Shown: positions 1 through 10,236, numbered from the stretch's first letter. The stretch is 64,000 nucleotides of DNA from Bacteroidales bacterium (GCA_021648725.1 JAKISF010000018.1:1-64000), one strand, 5' to 3'. Numbers and translations are program-made. The notes: generated by a model from the sequence alone, not told the origin.

Positions 1-96
1 TTTGACGTATTGAACACAGCTAAGTTTAATCTATTCTCACACTATGTTTCGTTGTGAATTGCTTTCATTTTGTATCTTTGACGTATTGAACACAGC
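1..96 (+). CRISPR. End of a type II-C CRISPR array
   Basis: The window opens inside a repeat: bases 1-20 are identical to bases 77-96. One 30-nt spacer (21-50) and one complete 46-nt repeat (51-96, starting GTTGTGAATTGC and ending GAACACAGC) are present. The 46-nt repeat with a 30-nt spacer is typical of Bacteroidota II-C arrays. The 5' half of the repeat is complementary to the anti-repeat at 7005-7026, so the crRNA sense is the plus strand and the array is transcribed toward the convergent cas2 gene. No clear repeat follows base 96, so this is one end of the array; the rest lies left of the window. Confidence 0.93.
51..80 (+). promoter_or_regulatory. Promoter-like motif inside the CRISPR repeat
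   Basis: The complete repeat contains TATCTTTG at 73-80, an exact match to the Bacteroidota -7 consensus TAnnTTTG, with GTTG at 51-54 about 18 nt upstream as a -33-like element. Transcription would begin near base 87, in the last part of the repeat, and run into whatever spacer follows. Repeat-embedded promoters are known from Neisseria II-C arrays; the same logic here is inferred from the motif only. Confidence 0.6.
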
Positions 97-163
97 ACAG
101 GTGCATATATTATGCTGAGTTTGTGCTCTTTACGTTAAAGTTTTGAATTAAAAAAACTGTGTT

Positions 164-203
164 AAAAACCGATTGAGATTTGATTTCTCAGTCGGTTTTT
201 TAT
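164..203. terminator. Bidirectional terminator between array and cas2
   Basis: An 11-bp stem (168-178 with 186-196, one wobble pair) encloses a 7-nt loop. It is preceded by an A run at 164-168 and followed by six T at 196-201, so it can stop the array transcript (plus) and the cas9-to-cas2 transcript (minus), which converge here. Confidence 0.85.
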
Positions 204-253
204 TTGCAGAACCATCGTATCATTGTCAAAAGTGATAGGATACTACCCAAAAT

Positions 254-1565
<1,312 letters not shown>

Positions 1566-1619
1566 ATTACACTGATTTTGTTCAACTTACAAAACCAACA
1601 ACTATGCCAAAAAAACATT

Positions 1620-2252
1620 TCAGTTATTTTCAGAAATAAATCCATATTCGACAGCAAGCAATTTATTAATCAATTTACCTTTTCTGTCTCCGTAATAATC
1701 AGCCGCTGAAGAAAATTCCCACTCAATATCTTGTTTCACAAGTTTTGCTTTTGTCGGGTTTTTGTGAATATAATCGAAACAAATTTTCGGATATTGTTTC
1801 TCGGGATGTTGTATGTTTATATTTGTTATTCCGTTTTTTGTAATAAAACTTGGTTCAATACCATTTGGGCAGTTTATGCATTCGGCTTTGGTTTTTCCTC
1901 TAAATAAACTACCGCTTATTTTTTCTTGTTTGTTTATAGCTTTTGTGTAAGATGATAAAATAATACCTAATGAGTGATTTATGCTTATTTTTTTATTGCT
2001 ATTTGGTGTTCTATTTGGAGCGCAACTTTGAGTTGCACTCCAAATGTTAGCACTTACTTCCACCTCACGAACATAAACCATTAAATGAAAATGATTAGGC
2101 ATTAAGCACCAAGCTAAAATATCGGCATAAGGCGTAATATGTGTTTTTATTTTTCGTAAAAAATAAAGATAGTTTTCTCTGTTAAAGAAAATTTTACGCC
2201 GATTATTTCCTTGGTTATAGATATGGTATATGTAGCCTTTTTCGAATTGCAT
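1620..2252 (-). CDS. RAYT / Y1 (HUH) transposase-family protein
   Basis: This 210-aa protein belongs to the IS200/REP-associated tyrosine transposase superfamily, single-strand DNA nucleases that nick hairpin sites. Visible hallmarks are the start GYIYHIYNQGNNRRKIF, the HUH motif His54-Phe-His56 in CLMPNHFHLMV, a candidate catalytic tyrosine Tyr102 in SSYTKAINK followed by GSLFRGK, and the C-terminal YIHKNPTKAKLV segment. It occupies the space between cas9 (92-nt gap with a hairpin) and cas1 (54-nt gap) on the same strand, an unusual place for such a gene. Residues 70-80 are encoded by a 33-nt palindrome. All catalytic residues are present, so it may be active; whether it affects CRISPR function is unknown. 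Confidence 0.85.
   Translation of the reverse strand: MQFEKGYIYHIYNQGNNRRKIFFNRENYLYFLRKIKTHITPYADILAWCLMPNHFHLMVYVREVEVSANIWSATQSCAPNRTPNSNKKISINHSLGIILSSYTKAINKQEKISGSLFRGKTKAECINCPNGIEPSFITKNGITNINIQHPEKQYPKICFDYIHKNPTKAKLVKQDIEWEFSSAADYYGDRKGKLINKLLAVEYGFISENN
2013..2045. repeat. 33-nt palindrome inside the transposase gene
   Basis: Two 15-nt arms (2013-2027, 2031-2045) with a single C/A mismatch (2021 against 2037) flank a TTG centre. It begins exactly on a codon boundary of the transposase gene and encodes residues 70-80, starting ATT and ending AAT with an ACT-NNN-AGT core, as in the cas1 palindrome. Confidence 0.85.
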
Positions 2253-2281
2253 TTTAGTTTTTTTTTACCAAAAGTTTTCAT

Positions 2282-2314
2282 AGCATCGGCGTTGTTTGAA
2301 ACAACACCGATGCT
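2282..2314. repeat. 33-nt palindrome between cas9 and the transposase gene
   Basis: Outer arms of 8 bp, a C/A mismatch (2290 against 2306) and 7 further pairs surround a single G; pairing ends at both borders, giving 33 nt. Length and mismatch position match the element at 2013-2045. It lies 30 nt upstream of the transposase start and could also act as an attenuator within the cas operon. Confidence 0.8.
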
Positions 2315-2344
2315 TACTTCATTTTAATTGTTTGTTGGAATTAA

Positions 2345-5300
2345 TTATTTTTTATACCCTATAATTTCACCAAGTCGATTTACTTTTAGTTTCCAACATA
2401 TGTCTTTAATCATATTGCCTTTAATATCTTTTTCCATTTTATTTAATGATGAAAATTCATACCTTTTTTTCTCTTTGTCATTAATCGTATTTGCAACTTC
2501 GTTTTTTATAAAGAAACATTGACTTCCTGAACTACTTACCATTTTATAAATTCTATTAATTTGTTCTTTTGTAACTTTTTCAATATTAAACAAACTTGGG
2601 TCTTCAATTTCTTCATCAGTAGGCACATAAACTAAGTCGTTTGGAGAAAGTGAAAATAAGAATGTTCCTTTTTCTGAATTTATCGGTATAGGCTTTTTAT
2701 CATCATTTGGCAAATAAGCATTTTGTTTTTGGTGTTCAATTACTTCGTTTAACGGAATAGTTTCGTAACTTCTGATTTTCTCACCTTTTTTATTTTCAGT
2801 TTCATAAATTGCAAAAAACAGATTTGTTCCTTTTGCTGCTTCTACATATTTGTTTTTATTATGTTCTGAATACCCTACATTAAATTTATTTCCTTCTTCA
2901 TAAAGTCTTACTTTATATATTGGATTATGTTGTTTGCCCTTATTCAGCTCTACAATGTTTTTATTGAGTTCTCCGATTCCTTCCGGACTAAATGCTAGAT
3001 CAAATTGCACTTCCCCGTCTTCACTAAGGTAATTTTTAATGTGTTTTTTTAATATATTTTGAATACTTTTATCCGTTATTTTTTCAATATGTTTAAGTGT
3101 TTTTATATCAGATAATGAGACTCTGCTTGCAGTTGCTTCAATAAAATAATACACTTCAACTTTACTTATATCTTTATCATTAAATTTATTTTTTAACTTT
3201 TTAAAATACGTTTTAATTTTTGCATTATCATAATCTTGTTTTCTTAGTTTCTTTATTTTATTATTCAGTTTTTTTTCTACAATGATATAATTATTATCAA
3301 TTGCTTGATTAAATGAAACTCTTTTTATCTCTCGAATTGAGACTTTTCCTGAAACTGTTTCTTTGTGCATGGGTTTTCGGATTGCCCAATTTTCTCCTTT
3401 TGTTTGTTTTACTTGTAGTTTTTTATACTTACCATTTTTTTGCTTAACCCATTGCCATGTTTTGTTGTTTGTTTTATTTATTACTCGTAAATTTTGCTTA
3501 AAACTTATAATAGTTTTTTCTAATTGTTCTTTTGCATCAGTTGTAAATGTTTTCCAAGGCATTAAAAAATGTTTTGTATAATGTCCTTCCTTATTTTTAG
3601 TAAGTATAGACGGTTGTAATTCATACTTTTGTTTTTCATTACTTAGTGAATTTAAGTATTGAATGTGTTTTCTGTTTGTACAGGCAATCGCCAATGCATC
3701 AAGTGCGTGGTGTCTATGGTCAATTCTTTTTTTATTGAAACCTTTTGCAATATTATCCGGCACTTGTGTTCTGAAAGTATTTATTTTTTTATCCCAATAA
3801 CCAAAATCATCGGAATTGGTTAATTCATTAAGCCGTTTAAATCTGGGGGCAATAATTTCATTCCATTTATTATTTAAGCCCCAGTCTTGTTTCAGTTTTG
3901 ATGTAATTGTACCGGTAACTGAAATTAAGTTTTTTGAGGTTGCTTCTTTTTCGCCTTCTTCTCTTACAATATTACTTAATAAACCTTTAACTAATTTACT
4001 TATATACCGAGTATCGTTAAGTTGCCTTTCAATAAAACCTTCCGGAATATCTTCTGAAAGTAACTTTTTTAGTTTTGTTCTGTTCTTTTTAAAATATTTA
4101 TTACAATGATTTTCGTATTCTGCCAGTTTTAAAATTTCTACTGTGTTGCCGTTGCCTAAATTTACTTTTTCACTTCCGTGATTTTTAATAAATTCGTAAG
4201 CTGTTTGATTACTTTTAATCGCATTAACTTCACTTTCGCATATAATTTTATTACTTAAAGAGTTATCAAAATAGCGAGATTGCGGAATAATATGTTCAAT
4301 TTGATAATCAGTTGTAAATAATCTGCTTAAAGAAATAGCTTTGCCTGTGTAGGGAGAATTGTAGCCTTGTTCAAGCCAAAGTTTATATTTGTTTATATCC
4401 GATTTTGAAAGTGATGATTTTTTCCTGATTTTTTCGATACCTTCATCTATATTTTCATCATATTGATAAATACCCTCTTCATATATTTTTAATATTTCTT
4501 GATGGTTTGGTGAATATGGACGTACCTCACCTTGTGTTTTTGGGTCGTTTACTAATTCTTTTAAAAGTTCTTTAATTCTATAGTTTGTATTTTCATTTTC
4601 AGTAACCCGCTGTGTCATTTGTTTTCTTTTATCAGCCGGGTTTTTCATTTCTCTGCCAAGTTCCACATGAATTTCATCAAAATCACCATATTTCTTCCAA
4701 ATATCTCTAACAACTCTTAATGTTTCTGTAACTACTTGTTCAACAATTGGGTTTCTTAGACTATGCTGTTTAAATTCGCTCAAATATTTATCAATATCTT
4801 TTGGAACTTTCCAATGTTGAATTTCACTGACTTCTGAATGTCGATTATAAACCGCATAACATGCTTGATAAGTATTTAATGCTTGAAGCGGATTTTTATC
4901 TTTAAAATCAATGAAACTTTTTAATAGTTGTTTTGGTATATCATCATCTGTTATATTATTATCAATTTTTTGTTTATCAAATCCTATAACTTTTAACCTT
5001 TCAATTATTGAATTAACACGTTCCTTTATTTCTTTTGTAGTTTCATTTTCGTTCCAATATTTACCTCTTTTCATTAAAGGGAGAAGTTTTTTTATTGCTT
5101 TTTCAGAATATGCACCGTATTCATTTTTAAAAGGTGGAAATTTTTTAAAATTTTCAATAAATGTTTCTCTGTCAATATTGTTTTTTATTGCAAAATTTTC
5201 AATCGCTTTTTCATATTCATTTTTATCTTTTACTGAATAGATTATATGCCATAAATTAAGTTCTTTTTTATAGGTTAAAAAGTTTTCAACATCTATATCT

Positions 5301-6925
5301 TTAACTTTCTTTAATCTTGAAATAAATTGAGCTTTGGTTTCATTACACGGGTATTTTTTATCTTCTACATAATTCCACCTATAATTATCTTTCTCTTTTT
5401 TAGTAATTATTTTTTCAGATACAAAGTATTGAATAATCTGTTTTTGCTCAATTTCTTTTCTTGTATTAAGAAAATCAAATAATTTTACCCACTCATCTTC
5501 TGTTTTTAAAAATTGTTCCGTTACATCAACATCTATTTGTGTTTTTCCATTTTCAACTAATTCTTTTTGGTAAATCTTTAAGTTCTTTAAAAATTGCCAT
5601 AATCTAAATTCCTGAAACAAAGGATGTGATTTTGATATTACTTTTAAAGGGTCATTGACCCATTCCTCTTTTTCTTTTCCTGTAACACTATCAATTGTCT
5701 TTTTTTTGAAAATTCTACTTTCATACTGACAACCTGAAATTGTTGATTTTTTGCTTTTTAACGGTCTTTGATAAAAAATAATATCATTTATAAATAAATA
5801 TTTAAACCCTTTTTCTTTTATATTGCTTTTATGGGCTTCATTTCTTGGATAAAGTTCTTCGATACAATCATTATATAGTTTTTTGTTTTTCAGCTCATTA
5901 TGAAGTTTGATTTGTGTGTCTATGATTTTTTCTAATTCTTTTTTATAAAATTTTCGTTCAATAGTTTTAATAAGTTTTCCTCTAATTTTTTGTGTCGGAT
6001 TTTGTAATAAGGTATCATAAATATATTCACAAATATATTTGCCGGATTGCTCAATCTCTTGCTCTGTTTTCTTTTTTATTAACTTCCAATCATCTTCTTT
6101 AGGGGCTCTAAAGCTACGCTTTATACTTCCGTCTTTGTTTTTTTTTGTTGTTATAATAAATTCTTTTTCTTTTCCGACCCAATCGGCTAAAGAGGTTTTA
6201 CTTTGTCTTTTATAAATCCAATCATTTTCTAAAATAACTTCATACCAAGTTCCTTTCTCATTTTTACCATCAGTTGCTTTTACACGAATAACTTTTAAAG
6301 AATAAAATTTTTCATCTTTGTTTTCATCATTTTCAGTTTCTTCACCTCTTAATTGATAATAACCTCTTTTTTGATTAAAATTAAGAATTATCCATGCAAG
6401 TTCTTCTTTTGCTATTTTTTGTGAAAGGGCTTTTTTTCTTAAATAATAGAGTGTCCAATCAAGAGGGATTTTCGTTTCCTGTCCATTTAGTTTGAACTCA
6501 TTCAACATATCATTAAAAGCATCCATGAAAATAAATTCATATTTACCATCATCATTTTTTTTGTAGTTTAATTTAGTTTCTTTTTCTCCTTCATTTAACT
6601 CTTTGAACTGTCCTAACTTTTGCTCAAAATCAATTGAGTTTTTATAATGCTTTGGCAAAAAATTTAAAACATTTAAAACCCTATGTAAACGCTCTCTGCG
6701 TAAATTATCTCTTTGATACAATCGTCTTACTCCTCGATAACCTGTCCTTTCAGCAGTTTGAGAAATAGAAACACCCGAATCAAATTTTCCTAAAATATCT
6801 TGCGACATTGGAATTATTCGACTTCCGACACCTTCAATTTCTCCTATTTTCTTATCAAACTTTTGTTTTATAACTGCCCAACCAATACTATTGGTTCCTA
6901 AATCGAGTCCGAGTATTTTTTTCAT
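2345..6925 (-). CDS. cas9: CRISPR effector nuclease Cas9, type II-C
   Basis: Cas9 is the RNA-guided double-strand DNA nuclease of the system. At 1526 aa it is at the long end for II-C. All parts are visible: RuvC-I with Asp8 in ILGLDLGTNSIGWAV, an arginine-rich bridge helix at about 64-90 (RRLYQRDNLRRERLHRV), RuvC-II with Glu755 in IHVELGREM, the HNH domain with His878 in YQIEHIIPQS and a later Asn in the NAIKSNQTA stretch, and RuvC-III with His1073 and Asp1076 in HRHHALDALAIA. Both nuclease sites therefore look intact. The C-terminal PAM-interacting region (about 1150-1526) is lysine-rich and not recognisable by eye. The gene is divergent from the tracrRNA and leads the unit cas9, transposase, cas1, cas2. 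Confidence 0.97.
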   Translation of the reverse strand: MKKILGLDLGTNSIGWAVIKQKFDKKIGEIEGVGSRIIPMSQDILGKFDSGVSISQTAERTGYRGVRRLYQRDNLRRERLHRVLNVLNFLPKHYKNSIDFEQKLGQFKELNEGEKETKLNYKKNDDGKYEFIFMDAFNDMLNEFKLNGQETKIPLDWTLYYLRKKALSQKIAKEELAWIILNFNQKRGYYQLRGEETENDENKDEKFYSLKVIRVKATDGKNEKGTWYEVILENDWIYKRQSKTSLADWVGKEKEFIITTKKNKDGSIKRSFRAPKEDDWKLIKKKTEQEIEQSGKYICEYIYDTLLQNPTQKIRGKLIKTIERKFYKKELEKIIDTQIKLHNELKNKKLYNDCIEELYPRNEAHKSNIKEKGFKYLFINDIIFYQRPLKSKKSTISGCQYESRIFKKKTIDSVTGKEKEEWVNDPLKVISKSHPLFQEFRLWQFLKNLKIYQKELVENGKTQIDVDVTEQFLKTEDEWVKLFDFLNTRKEIEQKQIIQYFVSEKIITKKEKDNYRWNYVEDKKYPCNETKAQFISRLKKVKDIDVENFLTYKKELNLWHIIYSVKDKNEYEKAIENFAIKNNIDRETFIENFKKFPPFKNEYGAYSEKAIKKLLPLMKRGKYWNENETTKEIKERVNSIIERLKVIGFDKQKIDNNITDDDIPKQLLKSFIDFKDKNPLQALNTYQACYAVYNRHSEVSEIQHWKVPKDIDKYLSEFKQHSLRNPIVEQVVTETLRVVRDIWKKYGDFDEIHVELGREMKNPADKRKQMTQRVTENENTNYRIKELLKELVNDPKTQGEVRPYSPNHQEILKIYEEGIYQYDENIDEGIEKIRKKSSLSKSDINKYKLWLEQGYNSPYTGKAISLSRLFTTDYQIEHIIPQSRYFDNSLSNKIICESEVNAIKSNQTAYEFIKNHGSEKVNLGNGNTVEILKLAEYENHCNKYFKKNRTKLKKLLSEDIPEGFIERQLNDTRYISKLVKGLLSNIVREEGEKEATSKNLISVTGTITSKLKQDWGLNNKWNEIIAPRFKRLNELTNSDDFGYWDKKINTFRTQVPDNIAKGFNKKRIDHRHHALDALAIACTNRKHIQYLNSLSNEKQKYELQPSILTKNKEGHYTKHFLMPWKTFTTDAKEQLEKTIISFKQNLRVINKTNNKTWQWVKQKNGKYKKLQVKQTKGENWAIRKPMHKETVSGKVSIREIKRVSFNQAIDNNYIIVEKKLNNKIKKLRKQDYDNAKIKTYFKKLKNKFNDKDISKVEVYYFIEATASRVSLSDIKTLKHIEKITDKSIQNILKKHIKNYLSEDGEVQFDLAFSPEGIGELNKNIVELNKGKQHNPIYKVRLYEEGNKFNVGYSEHNKNKYVEAAKGTNLFFAIYETENKKGEKIRSYETIPLNEVIEHQKQNAYLPNDDKKPIPINSEKGTFLFSLSPNDLVYVPTDEEIEDPSLFNIEKVTKEQINRIYKMVSSSGSQCFFIKNEVANTINDKEKKRYEFSSLNKMEKDIKGNMIKDICWKLKVNRLGEIIGYKK

Positions 6926-6969
6926 AACAATAATCTTTTAAAAAATAAAGTATAAATTTAATAAATATT

Positions 6970-7000
6970 TTTGTTAATACATTTCTTTTCGCTATGTTTG
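6970..7000 (+). promoter_or_regulatory. tracrRNA promoter
   Basis: TTTG at 6970-6973, a 19-nt spacer and TATGTTTG at 6993-7000 match the Bacteroidota housekeeping consensus exactly. The predicted start falls at about 7005-7008, the first bases of the anti-repeat. Confidence 0.8.
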
Positions 7001-7004
7001 TAAA

Positions 7005-7083
7005 TACAAAATGAAGCAATTCACAATAAGGATTATTCCGTTGTGAAAACATTTAAAGCGGCAACTTCGGTTGTCGCTTTTTT
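7005..7083 (+). ncRNA. tracrRNA
   Basis: Bases 7005-7026 are the reverse complement of the 5' half of the CRISPR repeat apart from one missing A, which would leave a single-nucleotide bulge in the repeat:anti-repeat duplex. A tail of about 30 nt with the motif AAGGATTATTCCGTTGTG follows, and the RNA ends at a strong terminator hairpin. It is encoded just upstream of cas9 on the opposite strand, far from the array. Predicted primary length is about 79 nt. Confidence 0.92.
7057..7083 (+). terminator. tracrRNA terminator hairpin
   Basis: A 9-bp stem (7057-7065 with 7070-7078, one G-T wobble) with a TTCG tetraloop is followed by an uninterrupted T run to 7083. It doubles as the 3' stem-loop of the tracrRNA. 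Confidence 0.92.
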
Positions 7084-7147
7084 GCATAAAAGATTATTGT
7101 TTTTTAAAATATAATATCTTTATTTTACAGTTTCTAAAAAATAAATT

Positions 7148-8497
7148 TTGAAAGACCTAACCTCAGGAAAAGAAGGGAAGTTAATATTATTGTTTGCATT
7201 GCCGATGTTACTCGGAAATGTGTTTCAACAATTATATATTTTTGTGGACAGCATTGTTGTCGGAAATTTCTTGGGAAAAGGAGCTTTAACAGCAGTCGGA
7301 GCTTCGTTTCCGGTATTTTTTGCTTTAATATCTCTCGGTATCGGTTTGGCTACGGGTGCAGGTGTTGTTATTTCACAATTTTTCGGTGCAAAGCAATATA
7401 ATAATGTACAAAAAGCAATTGATACAATGTATATTATATTGTTTCTGTCATCTGTAATTATCGGTGTTTTCGGAATAATATTTATAGAAGATATTTTAAG
7501 TTTGGTAAAACTTCCCGACGGAACCTCCGCATCAGCAAAAATATATCTTACAATATTACTTTCGGGCTTAGTTTTAGATTTCGGATATAACGGAACAGCT
7601 GCAATTTTCAGAAGCCTCGGAGATTCAAAAACACCTTTGTATTTTTTGATTATTGCTACAATTACAAACATAATTCTCGATATTGTTTTTATAAAATATC
7701 TGAATATGGGAATTGAAGGAATCGCTTATGCAACCTTAATTTCAAAAGGAGGTGCTTTTCTTTCGGCGGTTATCTATATCAGAAAAAAATATGATTTAAT
7801 AAATCTCAGAATACTCGGTTTAAAATTCGATAAAGTAATATTCCTTAAAGGATTAAAAATAGGTTTACCTTCCGGAATACAACAAATGGTTGTTGCAATA
7901 GGTATGATGGCAATTTACCGTATTGTTGGGAAATTCGGCACAACAGTAACCGATGCTTATTCCGTAGCTATGCGAATTGACTTTTTCGGTATGATACCCG
8001 CTATGAGTTTTTCTATGGCATTAACGGCATTTACGGGGCAAAACATAGGTGCCGGAAGAATTGACAGAGTAAAGCAAGGATTGAAAGCAACAATTTTAAT
8101 GTCAGGAACTGTTGCTGTTTTGATAAGCCTTATAATTATGTCAACGGCACAATTTATAATGCGAGCATTCACACCCGACGAAGAAATAATAAGAATAGGA
8201 ACGGAATATTTATTGATTGTAAGTTCATTCTATTTTATTTTTTCAATAATGTTTTCATTAATGGGAACATTCAGAGGTGCAGGAGATACATTATTCCCTA
8301 TGTTTATTACAATACTTACCCTATGGGGAATAAGAGTTCCTCTTTCAGATTATTTATCCGGAATTTACAATGAACTAGGCATTTGGTATGCACTGCCTGT
8401 TACTTGGGCATTTGGCATGACCGCTTCTGCAATTTACTATTTCACAGGAAAATGGAAGAGAAAAGTTGTACTTAAAGTTGAAACAGTTATTGAATAA
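7148..8497 (+). CDS. MATE-family multidrug/toxin efflux transporter
   Basis: Inner-membrane antiporter of the MATE family, exporting drugs or metabolites against Na+ or H+. The 449-aa protein has about 12 hydrophobic segments in two related halves, the N-terminal signature LTSGKEGKLILLFALPML, and the mid-repeat FRSLGDSKTPLYF mirrored by FRGAGDTLFPMF in the second half, both classic for the family. I accept the TTG start because it keeps the conserved amphipathic N-terminus; the first in-frame ATG lies inside the first membrane helix. The ROK kinase gene starts 2 nt after its stop, suggesting one transcript. Substrate cannot be told from sequence. Confidence 0.9.
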   Translation: MKDLTSGKEGKLILLFALPMLLGNVFQQLYIFVDSIVVGNFLGKGALTAVGASFPVFFALISLGIGLATGAGVVISQFFGAKQYNNVQKAIDTMYIILFLSSVIIGVFGIIFIEDILSLVKLPDGTSASAKIYLTILLSGLVLDFGYNGTAAIFRSLGDSKTPLYFLIIATITNIILDIVFIKYLNMGIEGIAYATLISKGGAFLSAVIYIRKKYDLINLRILGLKFDKVIFLKGLKIGLPSGIQQMVVAIGMMAIYRIVGKFGTTVTDAYSVAMRIDFFGMIPAMSFSMALTAFTGQNIGAGRIDRVKQGLKATILMSGTVAVLISLIIMSTAQFIMRAFTPDEEIIRIGTEYLLIVSSFYFIFSIMFSLMGTFRGAGDTLFPMFITILTLWGIRVPLSDYLSGIYNELGIWYALPVTWAFGMTASAIYYFTGKWKRKVVLKVETVIE

Positions 8498-8499
8498 TT

Positions 8500-9450
8500 A
8501 TGAAAGAAGTTGCAATAGGAATTGATATAGGCGGTACAAATACAGTTTTCGGAATTGTTGATAAATCGGGGCGTATTATTGCCGAAGATAAAATGTTAAC
8601 AAAAAATTACATCAATTTTGAAGATTACATTTTTGCCCTGTCAACATTAATTAAAAAGAACCTTTCAAAACTTAATGAGAATTACGGCTTACAAGGAATC
8701 GGAATAGGTGCACCGAACGGTAATTATTACAACGGAACAATAGAACATGCCGTAAACCTTAATTGGAAAGGAATATTGCCGCTTGCAAAAATGATTAAAA
8801 ATAACTTTGACGTTCCCGTTTTTGTTACAAATGATGCAAATGCCGGAGCTTTGGGCGAAAAGTTATACGGAGGGGCAAAAAATATGAATCATTTTATTTT
8901 TATTACCCTCGGAACAGGCCTCGGAAGCGGAATTGTTACAAACGGTAAATTATTATACGGCTGTGACGGTTTTGCCGGAGAAATAGGACATACAAACGCA
9001 ATACCCGACGGCAGATTATGCGGTTGCGGAAAAAAAGGCTGTTTAGAAACTTATGTGTCAGCAACAGGAATTGTTAAAACAGCTTATCAATTTCTAAAAG
9101 AAACAAAAGAAAAGAGTATTTTAAGAAATATTCCTGAATTTTCTTCGAAAGATATTTTTGATGCAGCTGTTAAAAAAGACAGGATTGCTTTACAAATTTT
9201 CGATTATACTTCTGAAATCTTGGGAAAATCTTTGGCAGATTCAGTTGCTTACTTAAGTCCGCAAGCTATTTTTCTTTTCGGAGGCTTGGCTAATGCCGGT
9301 AATTTATTATTAAAACCCGCAAAGCAATATATGGAAGAAAATTTATTAGAAGTTTATAAAAATAAAGTAAATATTTTACCGTCACAATTAGAAGGCAATT
9401 CTGCTGCTGTTTTGGGAGCAAGTGCACTGGTTTGGGATGAGTTATCCTAA
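8500..9450 (+). CDS. ROK-family sugar kinase (glucokinase-like)
   Basis: Cytoplasmic kinase that phosphorylates glucose or a related hexose. The 316-aa protein has the ATP-phosphate motif AIGIDIGGTNT, the catalytic Asp in FVTNDANAGALGE, a second phosphate loop ITLGTGLGSGIV, a conserved His in GFAGEIGHT and the ROK zinc motif CGCGKKGCLETY. There is no DNA-binding domain, so it is a kinase rather than a ROK repressor. It follows the MATE gene with a 2-nt gap, and its last 9 bases overlap the convergent 3' end of the phosphatase gene. The exact sugar is not decided by the sequence. Confidence 0.88.
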   Translation: MKEVAIGIDIGGTNTVFGIVDKSGRIIAEDKMLTKNYINFEDYIFALSTLIKKNLSKLNENYGLQGIGIGAPNGNYYNGTIEHAVNLNWKGILPLAKMIKNNFDVPVFVTNDANAGALGEKLYGGAKNMNHFIFITLGTGLGSGIVTNGKLLYGCDGFAGEIGHTNAIPDGRLCGCGKKGCLETYVSATGIVKTAYQFLKETKEKSILRNIPEFSSKDIFDAAVKKDRIALQIFDYTSEILGKSLADSVAYLSPQAIFLFGGLANAGNLLLKPAKQYMEENLLEVYKNKVNILPSQLEGNSAAVLGASALVWDELS

Positions 9451-10236
9451 GAACTTTTGAATTATGTCTGAAAACTCTTTATACACAAAACTGTTTGTTG
9501 CAACCATTTCCCTGCCGAACAAATAATTATCTCCTTTATTAAAATCTGCAACTCTCCCTCCTGCTTGTTGAACAATAAAAGCTCCTGCCGCAACATCCCA
9601 TACGTTTAGGCTGTATTCGTAAAAAGCATCAAATCGTCCGCAAGCAACATAAGCTAAATCTGTTGCAGCCGAGCCTAATCTTCTTATTCCTCGTGTGTTT
9701 TTCATGAAGTATTCCAGGCTTTTTAATATTGCAGAGTTCTTTGAATAATCGTAATAAGGAAATCCTGTTGCAATTAAAGAATCTGCAAGAGTTTTGTTTG
9801 TAGAAACTTTTATTTCTTTGCCGTTAAGAAAAGCCGGAGAATCTTTATAGGCATAAAAACATTCGTCTTTACCTACTTCATAAACTACACCGATAACTAT
9901 TTTACCTTTTTCTTCCAAAGCAATACTGACGGAAAAAGGCTCTAAACCATGAATAAAATTTGTTGTGCCGTCCAAAGGATCAACAATCCAATTGAAAGTA
10001 TCTGATTCTATAGTTTCAGTTTCTTCTTCGGTAATAAAACCGGCTTCGGGTAAAATTTCTTTTAACTTATCAACAATTATCTGTTCTGCATTTTTATCAA
10101 CATAAGTCACATAAGAATGTAAACTTTTTGTTTGAATATTATCCCGGTTGATTTTCCCTTTTTCGTTTCGAATGAAATCTCCGGTTTTTATTGAAATTTC
10201 TTTAACTTGATTACAAATATTCTTATAATTGAGCAT
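9442..10236 (-). CDS. Inositol monophosphatase family protein
   Basis: Mg2+-dependent phosphatase of the IMPase/SuhB/CysQ family. Motifs: the metal-binding EEETE, DPLDGTTNFIHG and the C-terminal NVWDVAAGAF, all intact. I start at the ATG at 10236 (264 aa, MLNYKNICNQ); an upstream in-frame ATG at 10275 lies inside the gdhA terminator hairpin and would add a hydrophobic leader unlike the family. The substrate may be inositol phosphate, another sugar phosphate or PAP. Its 3' end overlaps the convergent kinase gene by 9 nt. Confidence 0.9.
   Translation of the reverse strand: MLNYKNICNQVKEISIKTGDFIRNEKGKINRDNIQTKSLHSYVTYVDKNAEQIIVDKLKEILPEAGFITEEETETIESDTFNWIVDPLDGTTNFIHGLEPFSVSIALEEKGKIVIGVVYEVGKDECFYAYKDSPAFLNGKEIKVSTNKTLADSLIATGFPYYDYSKNSAILKSLEYFMKNTRGIRRLGSAATDLAYVACGRFDAFYEYSLNVWDVAAGAFIVQQAGGRVADFNKGDNYLFGREMVATNSFVYKEFSDIIQKFLG

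Noticed and set aside
97-140. Possible degenerate terminal CRISPR repeat after the last clear repeat
   Set aside because: CTCTTTACGTT loosely resembles the repeat's 3' half (TCTTTGACGTATTG), but the 5' half is missing and the spacing is wrong, so I do not extend the array.
213-237. Hairpin-like sequence after cas2 sharing CATCGTATCA with the cas1 palindrome
   Set aside because: Only a 7-bp imperfect stem forms and the element is not 33 nt, so I did not count it with the palindrome family.
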